This document shows, piece after piece, positions 1 through 10,262 of a stretch of 64,000 nucleotides of DNA; within the stretch, counting starts at the first letter, position 1, and each line of letters starts with the position of its first letter. The notes under the pieces were generated by a model that was not told where the DNA came from, did no database searches, and saw only the letters and a program-made list of their open reading frames with translations. Made by a program: the position numbers and the translations under genes. The stretch lies in assembly GCA_030762935.1 (NCBI GenBank), contig CM060895.1, forward strand, positions 75,127,001-75,191,000. Reading direction: 5' to 3'. Source of the DNA: Hymenopus coronatus (lineage: Eukaryota; Arthropoda; Insecta; Mantodea; Hymenopodidae).

Positions 1-102
1 TTAAAGAGAGAAATGTGTCAGTTCTACATAAATCACTATGTATAATGTATATATTAGGTTTATACAGGTTTATGTCAAACAAAATGAAGAGATAAAACAA
101 AA

Positions 103-812
103 TCTGACGTGTTCCATTCACATGACTTTCTCTACAAACTATTGTTATAAAAGACTCTTTCTAAGTAGAGGAGAAATAGGGTAATACACTAGACTATAAT
201 GCACTAATCAAATATTTTAAAAAACCTGTCGCTATTTGAAACAATTAAAATTCGGCTCGCTTTGCACGGACAAGAAACGAAACAGAGATGAAACGAAAGA
301 TGACCCCAAGTTTGGGAAAAGTTTAAGTGGCTGAAATTGAAACCAATAAGCCAGGAATATCTCGGAAACGGTTAACTCTACAAATATTTTTTTTCTATAT
401 TAAGCTATTGTCTCTTCTTACTTCACCATTTATGCAAAATTCCCCAGAACGAAGAGGTTTGAGGAGGCTATTTCCAGAAAATTCAAAATATTAATTTTAT
501 TTGTCATGCAAATATCTCCAATAAACAGTATTTTAATTATTAGATACATTTGGAAAAAAATACAAATTTCAAAATTGTCCATGAATAAGGAGTTTGAGGT
601 AGGGGGACTAATTTGAAAATCTTCGTGTTGCGAGCTTTGAAGATGCTACACTTAAATACAAAGTAAGGTATTTAAGGACCATCTTGCTTATGAGATATGG
701 TGCGTCATTTTTTTACTTGGGGCACCTCAAAACATGTGTGTCAGATAAAATCTTGACTTTGAAATAACACCATCTCTACCTACCATATGCAGAGTACGTA
801 TAGAAAAAGTTA
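103..812 (+). repeat. HLE copy, internally diverged
   Basis: HLE is the dominant repeat family of the window. Landmarks in its plus orientation are: start TCTGATGTGTTCCATTCAC; ACTTTCTCTACA about 25 bp in; a long AT-rich middle; 'CTTACGGTTTACC'; 'GAAAATTCAAGATATACATTT'-like box; a CA-rich microsatellite; 'AAAACATGTATTTCC'; a palindrome centred on CTATGTACATAG; and the end TAGAGAAAGTAAAA. This copy has the start (TCTGACGTG at 103) and a decayed end (TAGAAAAAGTT near 803) but no CA tract, so it is an old copy. No open reading frame in it looks coding. Confidence 0.75.
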
Positions 813-1044
813 TAAATTTCATAAGAATAGTTTGTGTATCCACTATAAATTATAAGGGTAGAGAAATTCATATCAGTGTTACACATCGGACTCTTCAATG
901 CTTTCTGATTCTTTGAAGTGATCTCTATTCAGTCGTCTCACGCATTATCATGGAAAGAGTAAAGAATTTCAACGTTAACATGTACATTTTTGATTATGGA
1001 TTCTAATTCCTGTATGCATCTTTTAGGTATAAAAAAAAAGGTTT
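813..1044. other. AT-rich gap, nothing recognised
   Basis: About 230 bp between an HLE and a SINE. I see no reading frame, inverted repeat or match to other parts of the window. Confidence 0.5.
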
Positions 1045-1328
1045 GAGGCACCCAGCTGAGTTCTCACCCGGGTGTCTCGGGTTCGATTCCCAGCTGGGGC
1101 GGGGAATTTTTCTTTAACCAGAATTATTCCCTATCCCCCACAGAGTCTGAAAGTATTTATATGAGAGTGAATGTGAGTTTGTGTGTGTATGTGAGTGTTT
1201 GAGGAAAATAAAATGATTTAAACCCAACATAAAGAACCTACAGTCAACAAGTTGTTTCTAATGCAAAGACCCCTAATTGACCTTAGATGTTAAAGAGGCT
1301 ATATAAATGAAATAATAATAATAAAAAA
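1045..1328 (+). mobile_element. tRNA-derived SINE with AAT-rich tail
   Basis: A B-box-like GGTTCGATTCC lies at 1080-1090 behind a GC-richer head, followed by a unique body and a short (AAT)n/A-rich tail at about 1308-1327. This is the layout of a pol III SINE. No second copy of this family was noticed in the window. Confidence 0.6.
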
Positions 1329-1339
1329 AGGTTACAGAA

Positions 1340-1573
1340 GCCCGCCTTGAAGGATTGGTAGTAGCGTGTCTGCCTCACTTTCAACAGATTGCGATTTCGA
1401 ATCCCGCTTAGAGCGAGTTACCCGGATAAGGTTTTGTTTCGAGGTTTTCCCTTATTCTGAGAACACGAGTAACCTTAAGCTTTATGAACCCGTAGTTAAT
1501 TTTGAGTCATATTTTACCAATTTCATTCATCGTCCAATATGACCAACCAGGTTAAGCTACAAAGAAAAAAAAA
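1340..1573 (+). mobile_element. SINE family C copy
   Basis: Begins GCCCGCCTTG, carries a B-box-like TTTCGAATCCC near 1395-1405 and ends with 'CCAACCAGGTTAAGCTAC' plus A-run. The same family recurs at 41107-41363 (minus) and 51811-52046 (plus), which share the 'ATTTCATTCATCGTCC' body. Confidence 0.7.
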
Positions 1574-1871
1574 GATTAAAGGAGAAAGACGTGTGAATGT
1601 AGAACATAAATCATCTATATTTCCATAAACACGATTCAGTAGAGTGGGATGTTCTTAAGGTTCTTGATGTTAACATACATTTTTATATGATTGAAATTTA
1701 CGGATATTGCAGATTATACATCTATCTTTTAACTACACTGTGTTTTAAATAAACGTAAATCATTTGCAAATAGTGACAAACGTATGCAATGATGGATATA
1801 CTCTAAGAAACCCAACTTCAAATAGGCGCACTTGGGTGCGAAAAGTGGTTTCCCTAGATGGGAATTGTTGT
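1574..1871. other. AT-rich gap, nothing recognised
   Basis: About 300 bp with no coding signal. A short stretch near its left end ('GTGTGAATGTAGAACATAAATC') resembles the terminal part of an HLE read in minus orientation. Confidence 0.4.
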
Positions 1872-1985
1872 CTTTTTCTGCTTAGTACATAGTACATTGG
1901 TAGAAAAGTTATTGTATTCCACCCAAAAATTACATATCCAGATTGCTCCAGAAATACATGTTTTAGTGTCCCCTGCATCTAAAAA
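1872..1985 (-). repeat. HLE terminal fragment (palindrome end)
   Basis: Only the palindrome end is present (TAGTACATAGTACATTGGTAG near 1884) followed by 'CCACCCAAAAATTACATATCC' and 'AAATACATGTTTTAG'. It abuts the start of the next HLE, which points the other way. Confidence 0.65.
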
Positions 1986-1987
1986 TA

Positions 1988-3022
1988 TCTGATGTGTTTC
2001 ATTCCCATGACTTTCTCTACAAATTACAATTGTTAAAAGAGTTATTCTTCTACTTCATACTAGTTGAGATAAAATTAGCAGAAATGGTCGTATTACTTGC
2101 TTTCTTGTAAGTGAAGGGAAATAAGGGAGTACCATAATCAAAACTTTTAAAAGCTGATTGCTATGATATTGAAATATGAGAAAAGTATTAAGTATTTTAA
2201 AACCTAAACCAATAAAACTAAATATCTAAAAACACATTCAACTCCATAAAAAATTAATGTAACAAAGTTGTGTTTTAACAAGCTCTACAATTTTTGTGTA
2301 GTAAGTTTTTGTCTATCTCTTACGGTTTACAAGCTATGCAAAACTCTGCGAGAATAAATAGGTATTCAGAGGCTATTCCCAAAAAAGTCAACATATACAC
2401 CTTTTTTGTCATGTAAATATCTTTAATATTCCATAGTTTAATCAAAATAATTGTTAAGAGTCATTTTTGAAAAAAAAATGAAAATTCTGCATGCAAAGGG
2501 TAGTTGAGATAAGAGGATTTTCTTGAAACTCTTCGTGTCGTATTCTTAGTAAATACTAAACTTAAATACCAAGTTTGCTTTTCGTTTTTGAGCTCAGACA
2601 CACTTACACACAAACACACACACATACCGTCATTGTCGCCCTCGTGGTGTAATGTTTACTTCATACACCCAAAGTCGTGGGTTCAAACCGGGCGGTAAAC
2701 AATGGATTTTTACGCCCGAAAAAATCTTTAGCATGGCTTCCTTCGGAAGAGAAGTAAAGCCGTTTGTTCCGTGTCATAGATTTACGGCACATAAAAGAAC
2801 ATCAAGATAGAGAGGCCTCTGAGCAAAATCAAGCGATCTTTCACACAATGGGACGCTGAGAAACACAACAGTTAAAGAACGTCCATAAATAAAACGCTAT
2901 TTTAATTTATATCGGCATTTTTCTAAAACTGCCTTGTTGTGGATTCAGTGAGCGTCGTGAAATCACTGTATCGATTTTTTGGGTGCAGTACATTATACAT
3001 AGTATACGTAGAGAAAATAAAA
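1988..3022 (+). repeat. HLE copy split by a SINE
   Basis: Starts TCTGATGTGTTTC at 1988 and ends with a palindrome-like ATACATAGTATACG and GTAGAGAAAATAAAA at about 3022. A family A SINE (2637-2912) lies immediately after its CA microsatellite (about 2607-2624). Without the SINE it would be about 760 bp. Confidence 0.75.
2637..2912 (+). mobile_element. SINE family A copy
   Basis: The tRNA-like head has A-box-like TGGTGTAATG and B-box-like GGGTTCAAACC. The body contains 'CCTTAGCATGGCTTCCTTCGG'-type sequence, 'GTAGATTTACGGCAC' and 'GGGACGCTGAGAA', ending 'CGTCCATAAATAAAA'. Other copies are at 4702, 7005 and 21252. It sits beside the CA microsatellite of the host HLE. Confidence 0.75.
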
Positions 3023-3530
3023 ATGCATTTTTAGAAAAAAAAACACATCCCTTTCATACCCGGGACCCCTCGCAAAACAGTAGGTATTCTACTGGTTGAG
3101 CTACAGCAATAGCTCTGTAATGTTGTCTTAATTTTCTCACGCAAATTATACATGACGATCGTTCATCACCCCCGCATTAGATCACTGATTTCTAAACGTC
3201 ACTCATTTGAAGGACGAATAACATTTCCGTACCGAGCTCAGTAACGTTCCAATACGTAGGACATCGCGACGCTGACTTCAGCTGTTGTTATCAGCTAAGG
3301 AATATGCGGATGTGTGCTATTCCACGACCGGTCTGTAACATTCCTCCTACACTTAAAATCATGGAAAGTGGGTCATACAAGATACTCTGCAAAAGACTGT
3401 TGATATAAAACAGGTCATTATCAATAGAAGTTGCATTGGTAGAATTAGGAAGATTCAGGAGTAAATTGATATTTATGGAAAAGAATCTTGAAATACTTAT
3501 TGTTAATGGTAATTAATTGTTGTAACTTTC
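3023..3530. other. Gap with possible tRNA-like remnant
   Basis: No reading frame of note. Around 3055-3115 the minus strand shows TAGCTCAACCAGTAGAATA followed by GGTCCCGGGTATGAAA, like the A and B boxes of a tRNA. It is incomplete and could be a decayed SINE head. The rest is unassigned. Confidence 0.35.
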
Positions 3531-3695
3531 GCTACAGGTACTGTCTACATAGTGTATAGAAAAAATATTGTATTGCACCCAAAATTTCAATAACAAGATT
3601 TCACCGGATACATGTTTTGAAACCCTCTGAATCCAAAAGGCACTTTAGAAAACTATATGTGTGTGTTGTGTCCGTTATGAAGCTTTGGTGTAATA
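3531..3695 (-). repeat. HLE fragment (palindrome end)
   Basis: Shows a degraded palindrome ('TACTGTCTACATAGTGTATAG'), then 'TTCACCGGATACATGTTTTG' and a short GTGTGTG tract, after which homology stops. Confidence 0.6.
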
Positions 3696-3699
3696 TTTT

Positions 3700-4140
3700 A
3701 CAGTCTAAAAGTTATGTGAAATTCAGCAAAATTCATCCAGAATAAAGGGGTCTTCAGAAGCAATTTCCAGAAAATGCAATATATGCTTTTTATTTGTAAT
3801 ATAAATATTTTAAAAATATTTGATCAAAACCATTAGAAGTATTTTTGAAAAAATAAACGTTTTCGAAATTTTTTCGATGCAGAGGGTAGTTTGGGATGGG
3901 GGGAATTTTATTGAAAATCATCATGTCGCATCCTTAAAAGATAAACTTAAATAGAAGTTTGGTATTTAACGGACTCTTCGTTTTTGAACTATGTTGTCCA
4001 CAGCCACACTGATCTTTTTCTAAAAATAGTTTTTTAGGTTCAGGGGGTCTCAAAACATGTATTTTCGGAATACATTTTTGGGTGAAATACGATACCTTCT
4101 CTATCCACTATGATGATACTACGTGTAGAAAAAGTAAAAA
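3700..4140 (+). repeat. HLE right half
   Basis: Contains the middle-to-end part of the element: 'CTTCAGAAGCAATTTCC', 'TTCGTTTTTGAACTATG', 'AAAACATGTATTTTCGG' and the terminus GTAGAAAAAGTAAAAA. The next HLE begins on the following base, so this is a spacer-free head-to-tail join of two truncated copies. Confidence 0.7.
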
Positions 4141-4320
4141 TCGGATGTGTTGCATTTACTCTGACTTTTTATACAAACAAATTTTCCTTACAAAAAATTA
4201 TTCTTGTATCTACATGGTGCTAATCGTGATGAACTTTACCAGAATGAGCCTTATTACTTGCTTCCTTGTAAGCATAAGGTAAATAAGAGATACACTAAGC
4301 TATAGCGATACCTAGTTAAT
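4141..4320 (+). repeat. HLE left end fragment
   Basis: Starts TCGGATGTGTTGC directly after the AAAAA end of the previous copy and runs about 180 bp into the element ('TTATTACTTGCTTCCTTGTAAG') before a minus-strand HLE takes over. Confidence 0.65.
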
Positions 4321-4660
4321 TTTTACTTTCTCCATATGTACTATGTATATAGTGTATAGAGAAGATGATTGCATTGCACCCAAAAATTCAATACCGAGAT
4401 TTTACCGGAAATATAAGTTTTGAGACCCCCAGAATCCAAAAAAAGCATTTTTAGAAAAATGTCCATATGTGTGTTGTGTGTGTGTGTGTGTGTCTTGGGC
4501 AGCATAGCTCAAAGACGAGAAGACTGTTAAAAACAAAACTTCGTGTTTAAGTTTAGTATCTTCCAAGGATGCGACACAAAAATTTTCAAAAAATTCCCCC
4601 ACCCCAAACTACTCTTTATATGGAAAATTTTCGAAAAATTTATTTATCTATGTGTGTGTG
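4321..4660 (-). repeat. HLE fragment with palindrome
   Basis: Begins with 'TTTTACTTTCTCCATATG' and palindrome 'CTATGTATATAGTG', runs through a (GT)n tract (about 4470-4492) and 'GGGCAGCATAGCTCAAA', and is cut off near 4650 in a second TG-rich stretch. Confidence 0.7.
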
Positions 4661-4701
4661 TATTCGTGTGCATGTGTGTATCTGTATAAATGAAATGGAG
4701 T

Positions 4702-4963
4702 TTTATTTATAGACGCCCTTTAACTACTGTGGTTCTCAGCGTCTTATTCTATACTGGTTGTAAAAACGGCTTAATTTTGCTCAGAGGCCTCTCTATCAGG
4801 CTTGATGTTCTTTTCCGGATCATTGGCTATACTTCCCTTCCACATAACGCATGCTAAGGATTTTTACGCCCTAAAAAATCCATAGTCCTCCGCCGGGTTT
4901 GAACCGGCGACCTTGGGTGTACGAAATTAGGATGCTAACCATTACACCACGGAGAGCATCGTA
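4702..4963 (-). mobile_element. SINE family A copy
   Basis: Reads on the minus strand from the tRNA-like head (ATGGTTAGCATCCTAATTTC; B box GGTTTGAACC-like near 4896) to the tail 'CTATAAATAAA' at 4702. It again lies beside the TG microsatellite of an HLE fragment. Confidence 0.75.
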
Positions 4964-4969
4964 TGTGTG

Positions 4970-5100
4970 TGCGATCTCCTTGGGGTTTACTGGAAAAATC
5001 TCGAGTCAGATGGGAACATGGTCAGTTGCCATGGAGCTCAATGATTAGAGTAATTGGACGGAGATCCTAGTTCAACACCCAGCTATGGCATTCATTGATT
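4970..5100 (+). mobile_element. SINE family D copy (tRNA-like)
   Basis: A segment GCCATGGAGCTCAATGATTA ... ATCCTAGTTCAACACCCAGC ... TATGGCA has paired ends like a tRNA acceptor stem plus A- and B-box-like motifs. It matches the minus-strand segment at 10107-10178 and its upstream flank ('GGTTTACTGGAAA'), so it is a repeat and not a single tRNA gene. Confidence 0.5.
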
Positions 5101-5102
5101 TA

Positions 5103-5251
5103 TATTTTCTCTATAAGTAACATACATATAGTATATAGAGAAGGTATTACATTCCACCCAAAATTTCAGTACCGATATTTCACCGGAAATACATGTTTTG
5201 AAACCCTCTGAGTTCCAATAAAGCATTTTTAGAAAAATGTCCGTGTGAGTC

Positions 5252-5305
<54 letters not shown>

Positions 5306-5999
5306 CAGCATAGCTCAAAAACGAAAAGACCGTTAAAACCAAATTTGGTATTTTGGTATGGTATCTTTTAACGATGCGACACGAAGATTTTCAATAAAAT
5401 CCCTTCACCCCAACTACCCTTTATATGGAACATTTTTCGAAAATATTGATTTTCTCAAAAATGGCTCTAACGATTTTGATTAAATTATCGTATATTAAAT
5501 ATATTTACATCACAAAAAAATGTATATCTTGAATTTTCTGGGAATAACCTCTGAAGATTACTTTATTCTGGATGAATTTTACGGAATTTTGTAGAAAAAA
5601 AATACAAAAAATATATAAATATATTTAAATTTCTTAAAGAAATAACTGCTAAAACGTAACAGATGGACCAAACTTTATCACTCACAAAATGTAGAGCACA
5701 TTAAAACACATATTTTATGTTATATACATTTTTACGTTTAGTGGATCGTTTTGAGATATTCCTTGTTATTAGTTTCAGTTTTGAAAAACTTATACCTTTC
5801 TCATAGGAGAATTTGTCAACTTCTGTCCATACAAACAAAGGAACTTCAGTCATGTAGCAACCAGCTTTTGACTATCACTTTAACCTATGGTACTCTCTTA
5901 TTTCGCTACTACTTACAAGGAATCAAGTACTAAGACAATTTCTGCTAATCTTTTCTTGAGGAGCATGAAGTAAATAGAAGCAGAATGAAACACATCAGA
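5103..5999 (-). repeat. HLE, nearly full length (897 bp)
   Basis: Begins with a palindrome at 5103-5143 and ends CACATCAGA at 5999. The TG microsatellite (about 5241-5302) is the longest in the window. Internal landmarks such as 'GGGCAGCATAGCTCAAA' and 'ACAAACAAAGGAACTTCAGT' are all present. A small deletion near 5982 removes most of the subterminal TAGAGAAAGT motif. Confidence 0.8.
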
Positions 6000-6986
6000 T
6001 TTTTTTTAAAAAAAAGGTCCGTATGTGTGTATATATCTGTGGATGATAGCATACCTCAAAAACGAAGTGGCCGTTAAATACCAGACTTGGTGTTTAAGTT
6101 TAGTACGTTCCAAGGATGCAACACAAAGATTTTCAAGAAAATCTCCCTCCCCCCTCACCCAAACTACCATTTGCATAGAAGAAAGTTTGAAACTGTTGTT
6201 TTTCGCAAAAATGGCTAACGATTTTTATTAAAATCCTGTATGTTAAAGTTATTTAACCCTTCAAATAAAATGCATTTCTTGAAAATCCTGGAAATAGCCT
6301 CTGAAAACTTCTTCATCTGATTGACTTTTGCATAAGCAGTAGTACCAATTTTTATTGCTTTACCATCTATTCGAATTCTCTATTAATTGATGAAAGCGTT
6401 AAACCCACATTAACACTTAACTATTGGACATCAATGATACTGGAGTTATAAATATTCAGATTTTTTTTTAGATATTGAATTTGATTCTTAAATATTCCTC
6501 AAAATGAAATAGATCCTTACTATATTTGACTACTTGAAGTTGGTAATCGAACAACATTACCAATAAAAGTATTAACATGAATTCTGATTACGTCTGAAGA
6601 TGTAAACTGTAAGAGATAGACGAGAACTTACTACACAAAAAATGCAGATCTCGTTAAATCCCACAAACTATATTCTTTAATTTTTTTATGGAACTAATTG
6701 TTTCCAAGCTATTCTTTGTTATTGAGTTCAGTTTAAAAATACTTATGCTTTTCTGAACAGGAAGTTGTCCATGTTTCTTGTGTTTTACTACTGGCCATGC
6801 AAAGAAGCGAGTTTCAGTGACAATCGCATAGTGACAGATTTTATAACATTGGATTTTCTCTTTAGCCTAGTGTATTCCGTAATTTCCCTTACTAGTAAGA
6901 CCATTCTGCTAATGTTTAGTATGAAGAAGATTTTCTTAAAATTGTTTTTATAAAACGGATAAAGAAAGTCATGTGAATGGAACACA
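6000..6986 (-). repeat. HLE in two pieces around an unrelated insert
   Basis: 6000-6345 is the middle part from the microsatellite onward, and 6600-6986 is the remainder, ending 'GAATGGAACACATCT'. The intervening 6346-6600 is AT-rich and unrecognised. The palindrome end is missing. Confidence 0.65.
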
Positions 6987-7004
6987 TCTACCTTTCCAAC
7001 ACTG

Positions 7005-7240
7005 TCGCCCTCCGTGGTGTAATGGTTACCATGCTGACGCGGGTTCAAACCCGGCGGAGGACGATGGATTTTTTCGGGTGTAAAATTCCTTAGCATGGCT
7101 TCCGTTGGTCCCGTGTCGTAGATTTACGGCAGGCAAAAGAACCTCAAGTCTGATAGAGCAAAATTAAGCGATCTTTCACGCGCAATTTAGAATGGGACGC
7201 TGAGAACCAGAGTAGTTAAAGAGCGTCCATAAATAACACG
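7005..7240 (+). mobile_element. SINE family A copy
   Basis: Head GCCCTCCGTGGTGTAATGG with B box GGGTTCAAACCC at about 7040-7051. The body contains 'GTAGATTTACGGCAG' and 'GGGACGCTGAGAACC', and it ends 'CGTCCATAAATAACA'. A short deletion between the boxes and another near 7102 distinguish it from the 21252 copy. Confidence 0.8.
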
Positions 7241-7582
7241 CCATTTACATTGTACACTGTACTCTTCGCTATCAGAAAAACAAATATTTCCGGTACTGTT
7301 TTGATGCTTCCGTTTCCGCGCACTGTTGGTTGCAATCTATTGGATCAAGGAAAACTTAAAAGTGACGTGATATATGTCACTATAGCTTCATTACGTCACA
7401 AATTGTTACATAATATTGAGAATATACTCCTCCACAATAATGGGGCTTTACATATTTTAAGATACGTTAGGATATAAATAAAGCCCCCAATGGGAAATAG
7501 AATGGATGAAATTTGACGTCACAAATTCGAAAATTGCGTTGTCTTTAGTTACACAATTTCGGAAGAACTTAAACAGACTAGA
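7241..7582. repeat. Diverged copy of the TGACGT-rich repeat
   Basis: Non-coding. Matches 17330-17690 and 29740-30100 in order: 'ACTGTACTC', 'AAATATTTCC', 'TTAAAAGTGACGT', 'TTCATTACGTCAC', 'GGATATAAA', 'TGACGTCACAAATTCG'. It contains two full TGACGT-type palindromes in 200 bp. It is clearly more diverged than the other two copies are from each other. Confidence 0.7.
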
Positions 7583-7762
7583 CATTTGTTACAATAAAGG
7601 AAAGAAGCAATACTCAGAGTTATAAATAGGAATTATAACATTTAGTTTTCTACAAAGCAAATAACTAAATCATTTTACATACTGTTTACCTTAAACGACA
7701 CAATGGTTAACGTAATTTTGGCCACTACCAAATAAAGTAGATTTCTAAACTATTTTGTTGTA
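7583..7762. other. AT-rich gap, nothing recognised
   Basis: Non-coding AT-rich DNA between the TGACGT repeat and the next HLE. No internal repeat noticed. Confidence 0.4.
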
Positions 7763-8174
7763 ATTACTTTCTCTACATGTACTTTGTACATAGTGTATAG
7801 CGAAGGTATTGCATTGCACTCAAAAATTCGATACCGAGCTTTCACCGGAAATAGATGTTTTAGGTCCCCTGTATCAAAAAAAGTATTTTAGAAAAAGGTC
7901 CGTGTGTGTCAGTGTGTCATCCGTGAAACCTTCCGCCCCAAACTAGCCTTACATGGAAAACATTTCGAAAATTTTTATTTTCTCAAAAATGGCTCAAATG
8001 ATTCTGATTAAAATACGATATATTGAAGCTATTTACACGGCAAGTGTAGTGCATATCTTAAATTTTCTGGGAATATCCTTTGAGGATCTCTTTATTCTGG
8101 ACGAATTTTGCTGGATTTTGTATAACTAGTAATCCGTAAGGGATAGACAAAAACTTACTTCACAAAATATGTAG

Positions 8175-8189
8175 GTATATCTCATAGAA
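8175..8189. repeat. Target-site duplication, left copy
   Basis: GTATATCTCATAGAA, identical to 8495-8509. The pair brackets the SINE and fixes its borders. Confidence 0.9.
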
Positions 8190-8494
8190 GGTAGCGGGAG
8201 ACCTGGGTTCGATCCCCAGTACCGGCGTGGGGATTTTTCCCCCGCTGGGAGACCTGGCCCGGGGTGCACTCAGCCTCGTAAGGTCCCTGGGGGGCCAATT
8301 GAGGAGCTACTTGATGGAGAAGTAGCGGCTCCAGGTCATGAGGACCGCATTAACCGGCCGGGGGGATTCGAGGCGCTGACCACGTCTCACCCTCCAATAC
8401 TGCACCCCATCCATGACGTCTGTAGTGGACCGAGATGGGGGACGCAGCGGCCGGGCGGTAGGCCAAGGTTCCCCGTGAGCTGTCGTGCCATGGA
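8190..8494 (+). mobile_element. GC-rich SINE with perfect 15-bp target duplication
   Basis: A 305-bp insert, far more GC-rich than its surroundings. A B-box-like GGTTCGATCCC is at 8206-8216, while the A box is absent, so the 5' end is truncated or degenerate. The 3' end is GTCGTGCCATGGA with no A-tail. Identical 15-bp flanks show target-primed insertion and suggest it is recent compared with its host HLE. Confidence 0.8.
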
Positions 8495-8509
8495 GTATAT
8501 CTCATAGAA
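8495..8509. repeat. Target-site duplication, right copy
   Basis: GTATATCTCATAGAA, identical to 8175-8189. Confidence 0.9.
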
Positions 8510-8917
8510 ACACACGGTTTATGTCATGCATTTTTCGTAATTTGGTAATTTTTTAGATATTGCTTATTATTGTTTTCGTTTTAAAATACTTAAAAAAACT
8601 TTTCACAAAGGGAACGTTGTCAACTCTTTGCAATGCAAAGAAACAGATTTCATTCACATGGCAACCAGCTTTTAAAATATTTGACTATCATTTTAGCCTA
8701 GTGTATTCCATTATCTCCCTTCTACATAAGAAAGCATTTCTGGTAATTTTTTCTCAATTAGCATGAGGTAGAGAGAAGGATCAACTTTTTAACAATAAAT
8801 TGTTATAGAAATGTAAAGAAAGGCATGTGAATGAAACACACCAGAATTTAAAAGTAAGAAGAGTGTTATATTCCAATAAAAATTTTGACAATTTTGAGAA
8901 CCCTTGAATTGAAATGT

Positions 8918-9254
8918 CTGATATATTGCACTCCCATGATTTCTTACCTTCTCTTGTACAAAATATTCAAACGCTTATTTTTCTATCTCCTTTATGCTAA
9001 CGGATAAGAACATTTTCAGAAATGATCTTATTACTTATTCCTTGCAGGTTCAAGGATTTAAGGGAATACAGTATGCTTCAAGCTATGGTCACTTACTTTA
9101 AGAGCGGTTTGCTACGTAATGACACTGATATTCCGTTCTCTTTGCATGTTCAAAATAAAAAAAGAATAGTGACATCCTACTTAAGAGATTTTTATATAAT
9201 ATTTGGAAAATTCAAATCAATAACAAGGGATAACAAAGAAATTAATTCTACTAC
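8918..9254 (+). repeat. HLE left part, diverged
   Basis: Starts TCTGATATATTGCAC; 'ATTACTTATTCCTTGC' and 'GGGAATACAGTATGC' mark the HLE order. Strongly decayed. The 102-codon frame here is not supported by any domain. Confidence 0.55.
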
Positions 9255-9730
9255 ACATAATAAATTGAGTGCTTTAACGAAATCGGCATGTTCTGTGTAT
9301 AAAGATTTTTTTTCTACTCTTTCGGTTTAGGAGTTATGAAAAAATTATATTTAAGACGTTTCCATCACAAATAAAGTGCATATCTTGTAAATTCTATGAT
9401 TAGTCTGTGAACTTCTCTTCATTCTGAAATAAATTTGCATCCTGTAAACGATGAGCAAAAAAAAAAAACAAAGACTGACTCACACATATTGTAAAGATTG
9501 TTCTATATATAACTAACTCAAATAACAGCTTATTTTCCCTACTACTTAGAGTAAGTAGCGGAAGTAAAATTTCAATGGACACACAAGTTTTTAATAATTC
9601 TAAATCCGAAAAGAAATGTTTTTAAGTTCTTTACTGCGTATAGAAGCATATTGTTTTCCACCCAAAAATTCGATATCGATATTTCTCCGGAATTATGTTC
9701 TGCAGTCCCCTGAATCGGAACCTGTTTGTA
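9255..9730. repeat. HLE-related variant segment
   Basis: 9255-9600 matches 22065-22420 and 32330-32650 ('AATTGAGTGCT', 'CTTCATTCTGAAATAAA', 'CTACTACTTAG'), a subfamily that occurs next to HLE ends. 9625-9730 is a short minus-strand HLE terminus ('CGATATCGATATTTCTCCGG'). Confidence 0.5.
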
Positions 9731-10059
9731 TAATTACACTTTTGTTTTTAGTCAGTTTCACAGGTCGCAAGTATGCGCTGTTAGTTCTTGGTTAGTCTGT
9801 GTGTGTATGTGTATGTGTGAATGTGTGTGTAAATAAATTGATTTTAGTGCAACTGTTTGAACTATTTCACCAAAGCATGTAAGCAAAACGAGCACTCCCT
9901 CTTGTAGTTCTACATTAGTATGTGTAATGAAATTGATTTACGTGTAATCTTCTCTTAATAATTTCCACTAGTTTTATTAAAATATGCAAGCTAAACAAGA
10001 ACACACCTTGTTAGCTCTAGAATTTCTATCTTATAGCAGTAACAGCATTAAAACTGTCT
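9731..10059. other. Unassigned, TG-rich start
   Basis: A short TG-rich stretch (9800-9833) and then AT-rich DNA. Two loosely similar stretches ('ATGTAAGCAAAACGAGCAC' and 'ATGCAAGCTAAACAAGAACA') hint at an old local duplication. No coding signal. Confidence 0.35.
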
Positions 10060-10262
10060 TTAAATATATGTATTGGATATATGTAGAGTCAGACTGAAGA
10101 ATTCAATGCCATAGCTGGGACTTGAACCACGGATCTCTCTGTCTCTAACGGGTTGCTCTGACACTGAGCTATCATGGCAACATGCCGGCATAGCATTGGA
10201 TTTCTCAACTGAAACTAGCATGTTTCCCGGTAAACCACAAAGTGATCTCGAATTATTTTGAG
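10060..10262 (-). mobile_element. SINE family D copy with 72-nt tRNA-like core
   Basis: On the minus strand the core (10178-10107) starts TGCCATGATAGCTCAGTG and ends CCCAGCTATGGCA. The first and last seven bases pair, and A box (TAGCTCAGTGTCAGA) and B box (GGTTCAAGTCCC) are visible. T- and anticodon-stem pairing is poor, so I call it a tRNA-derived repeat and not a working tRNA. Confidence 0.55.

Larger units (their letters stand above)
7763..8854 (-). repeat. HLE interrupted by a GC-rich SINE
   Basis: Palindrome end at 7764-7802 ('CTTTGTACATAGTGTATAG'), an internal deletion near 7920, then an insertion of a 305-bp SINE, then the remaining left part ending CACACCAGA at 8854. The host sequence on both sides of the SINE is continuous HLE. 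Confidence 0.75.

Noticed and set aside
9022..9330. 102-codon open frame as a gene
   Set aside because: Lies across a decayed HLE and an HLE-related variant segment; no domain, no similarity to the other long frames.
10107..10178. Possible tRNA gene on the minus strand
   Set aside because: Acceptor ends pair and A/B boxes exist, but T and anticodon stems do not pair and a related copy is at 4970-5100, so it is a tRNA-derived repeat.
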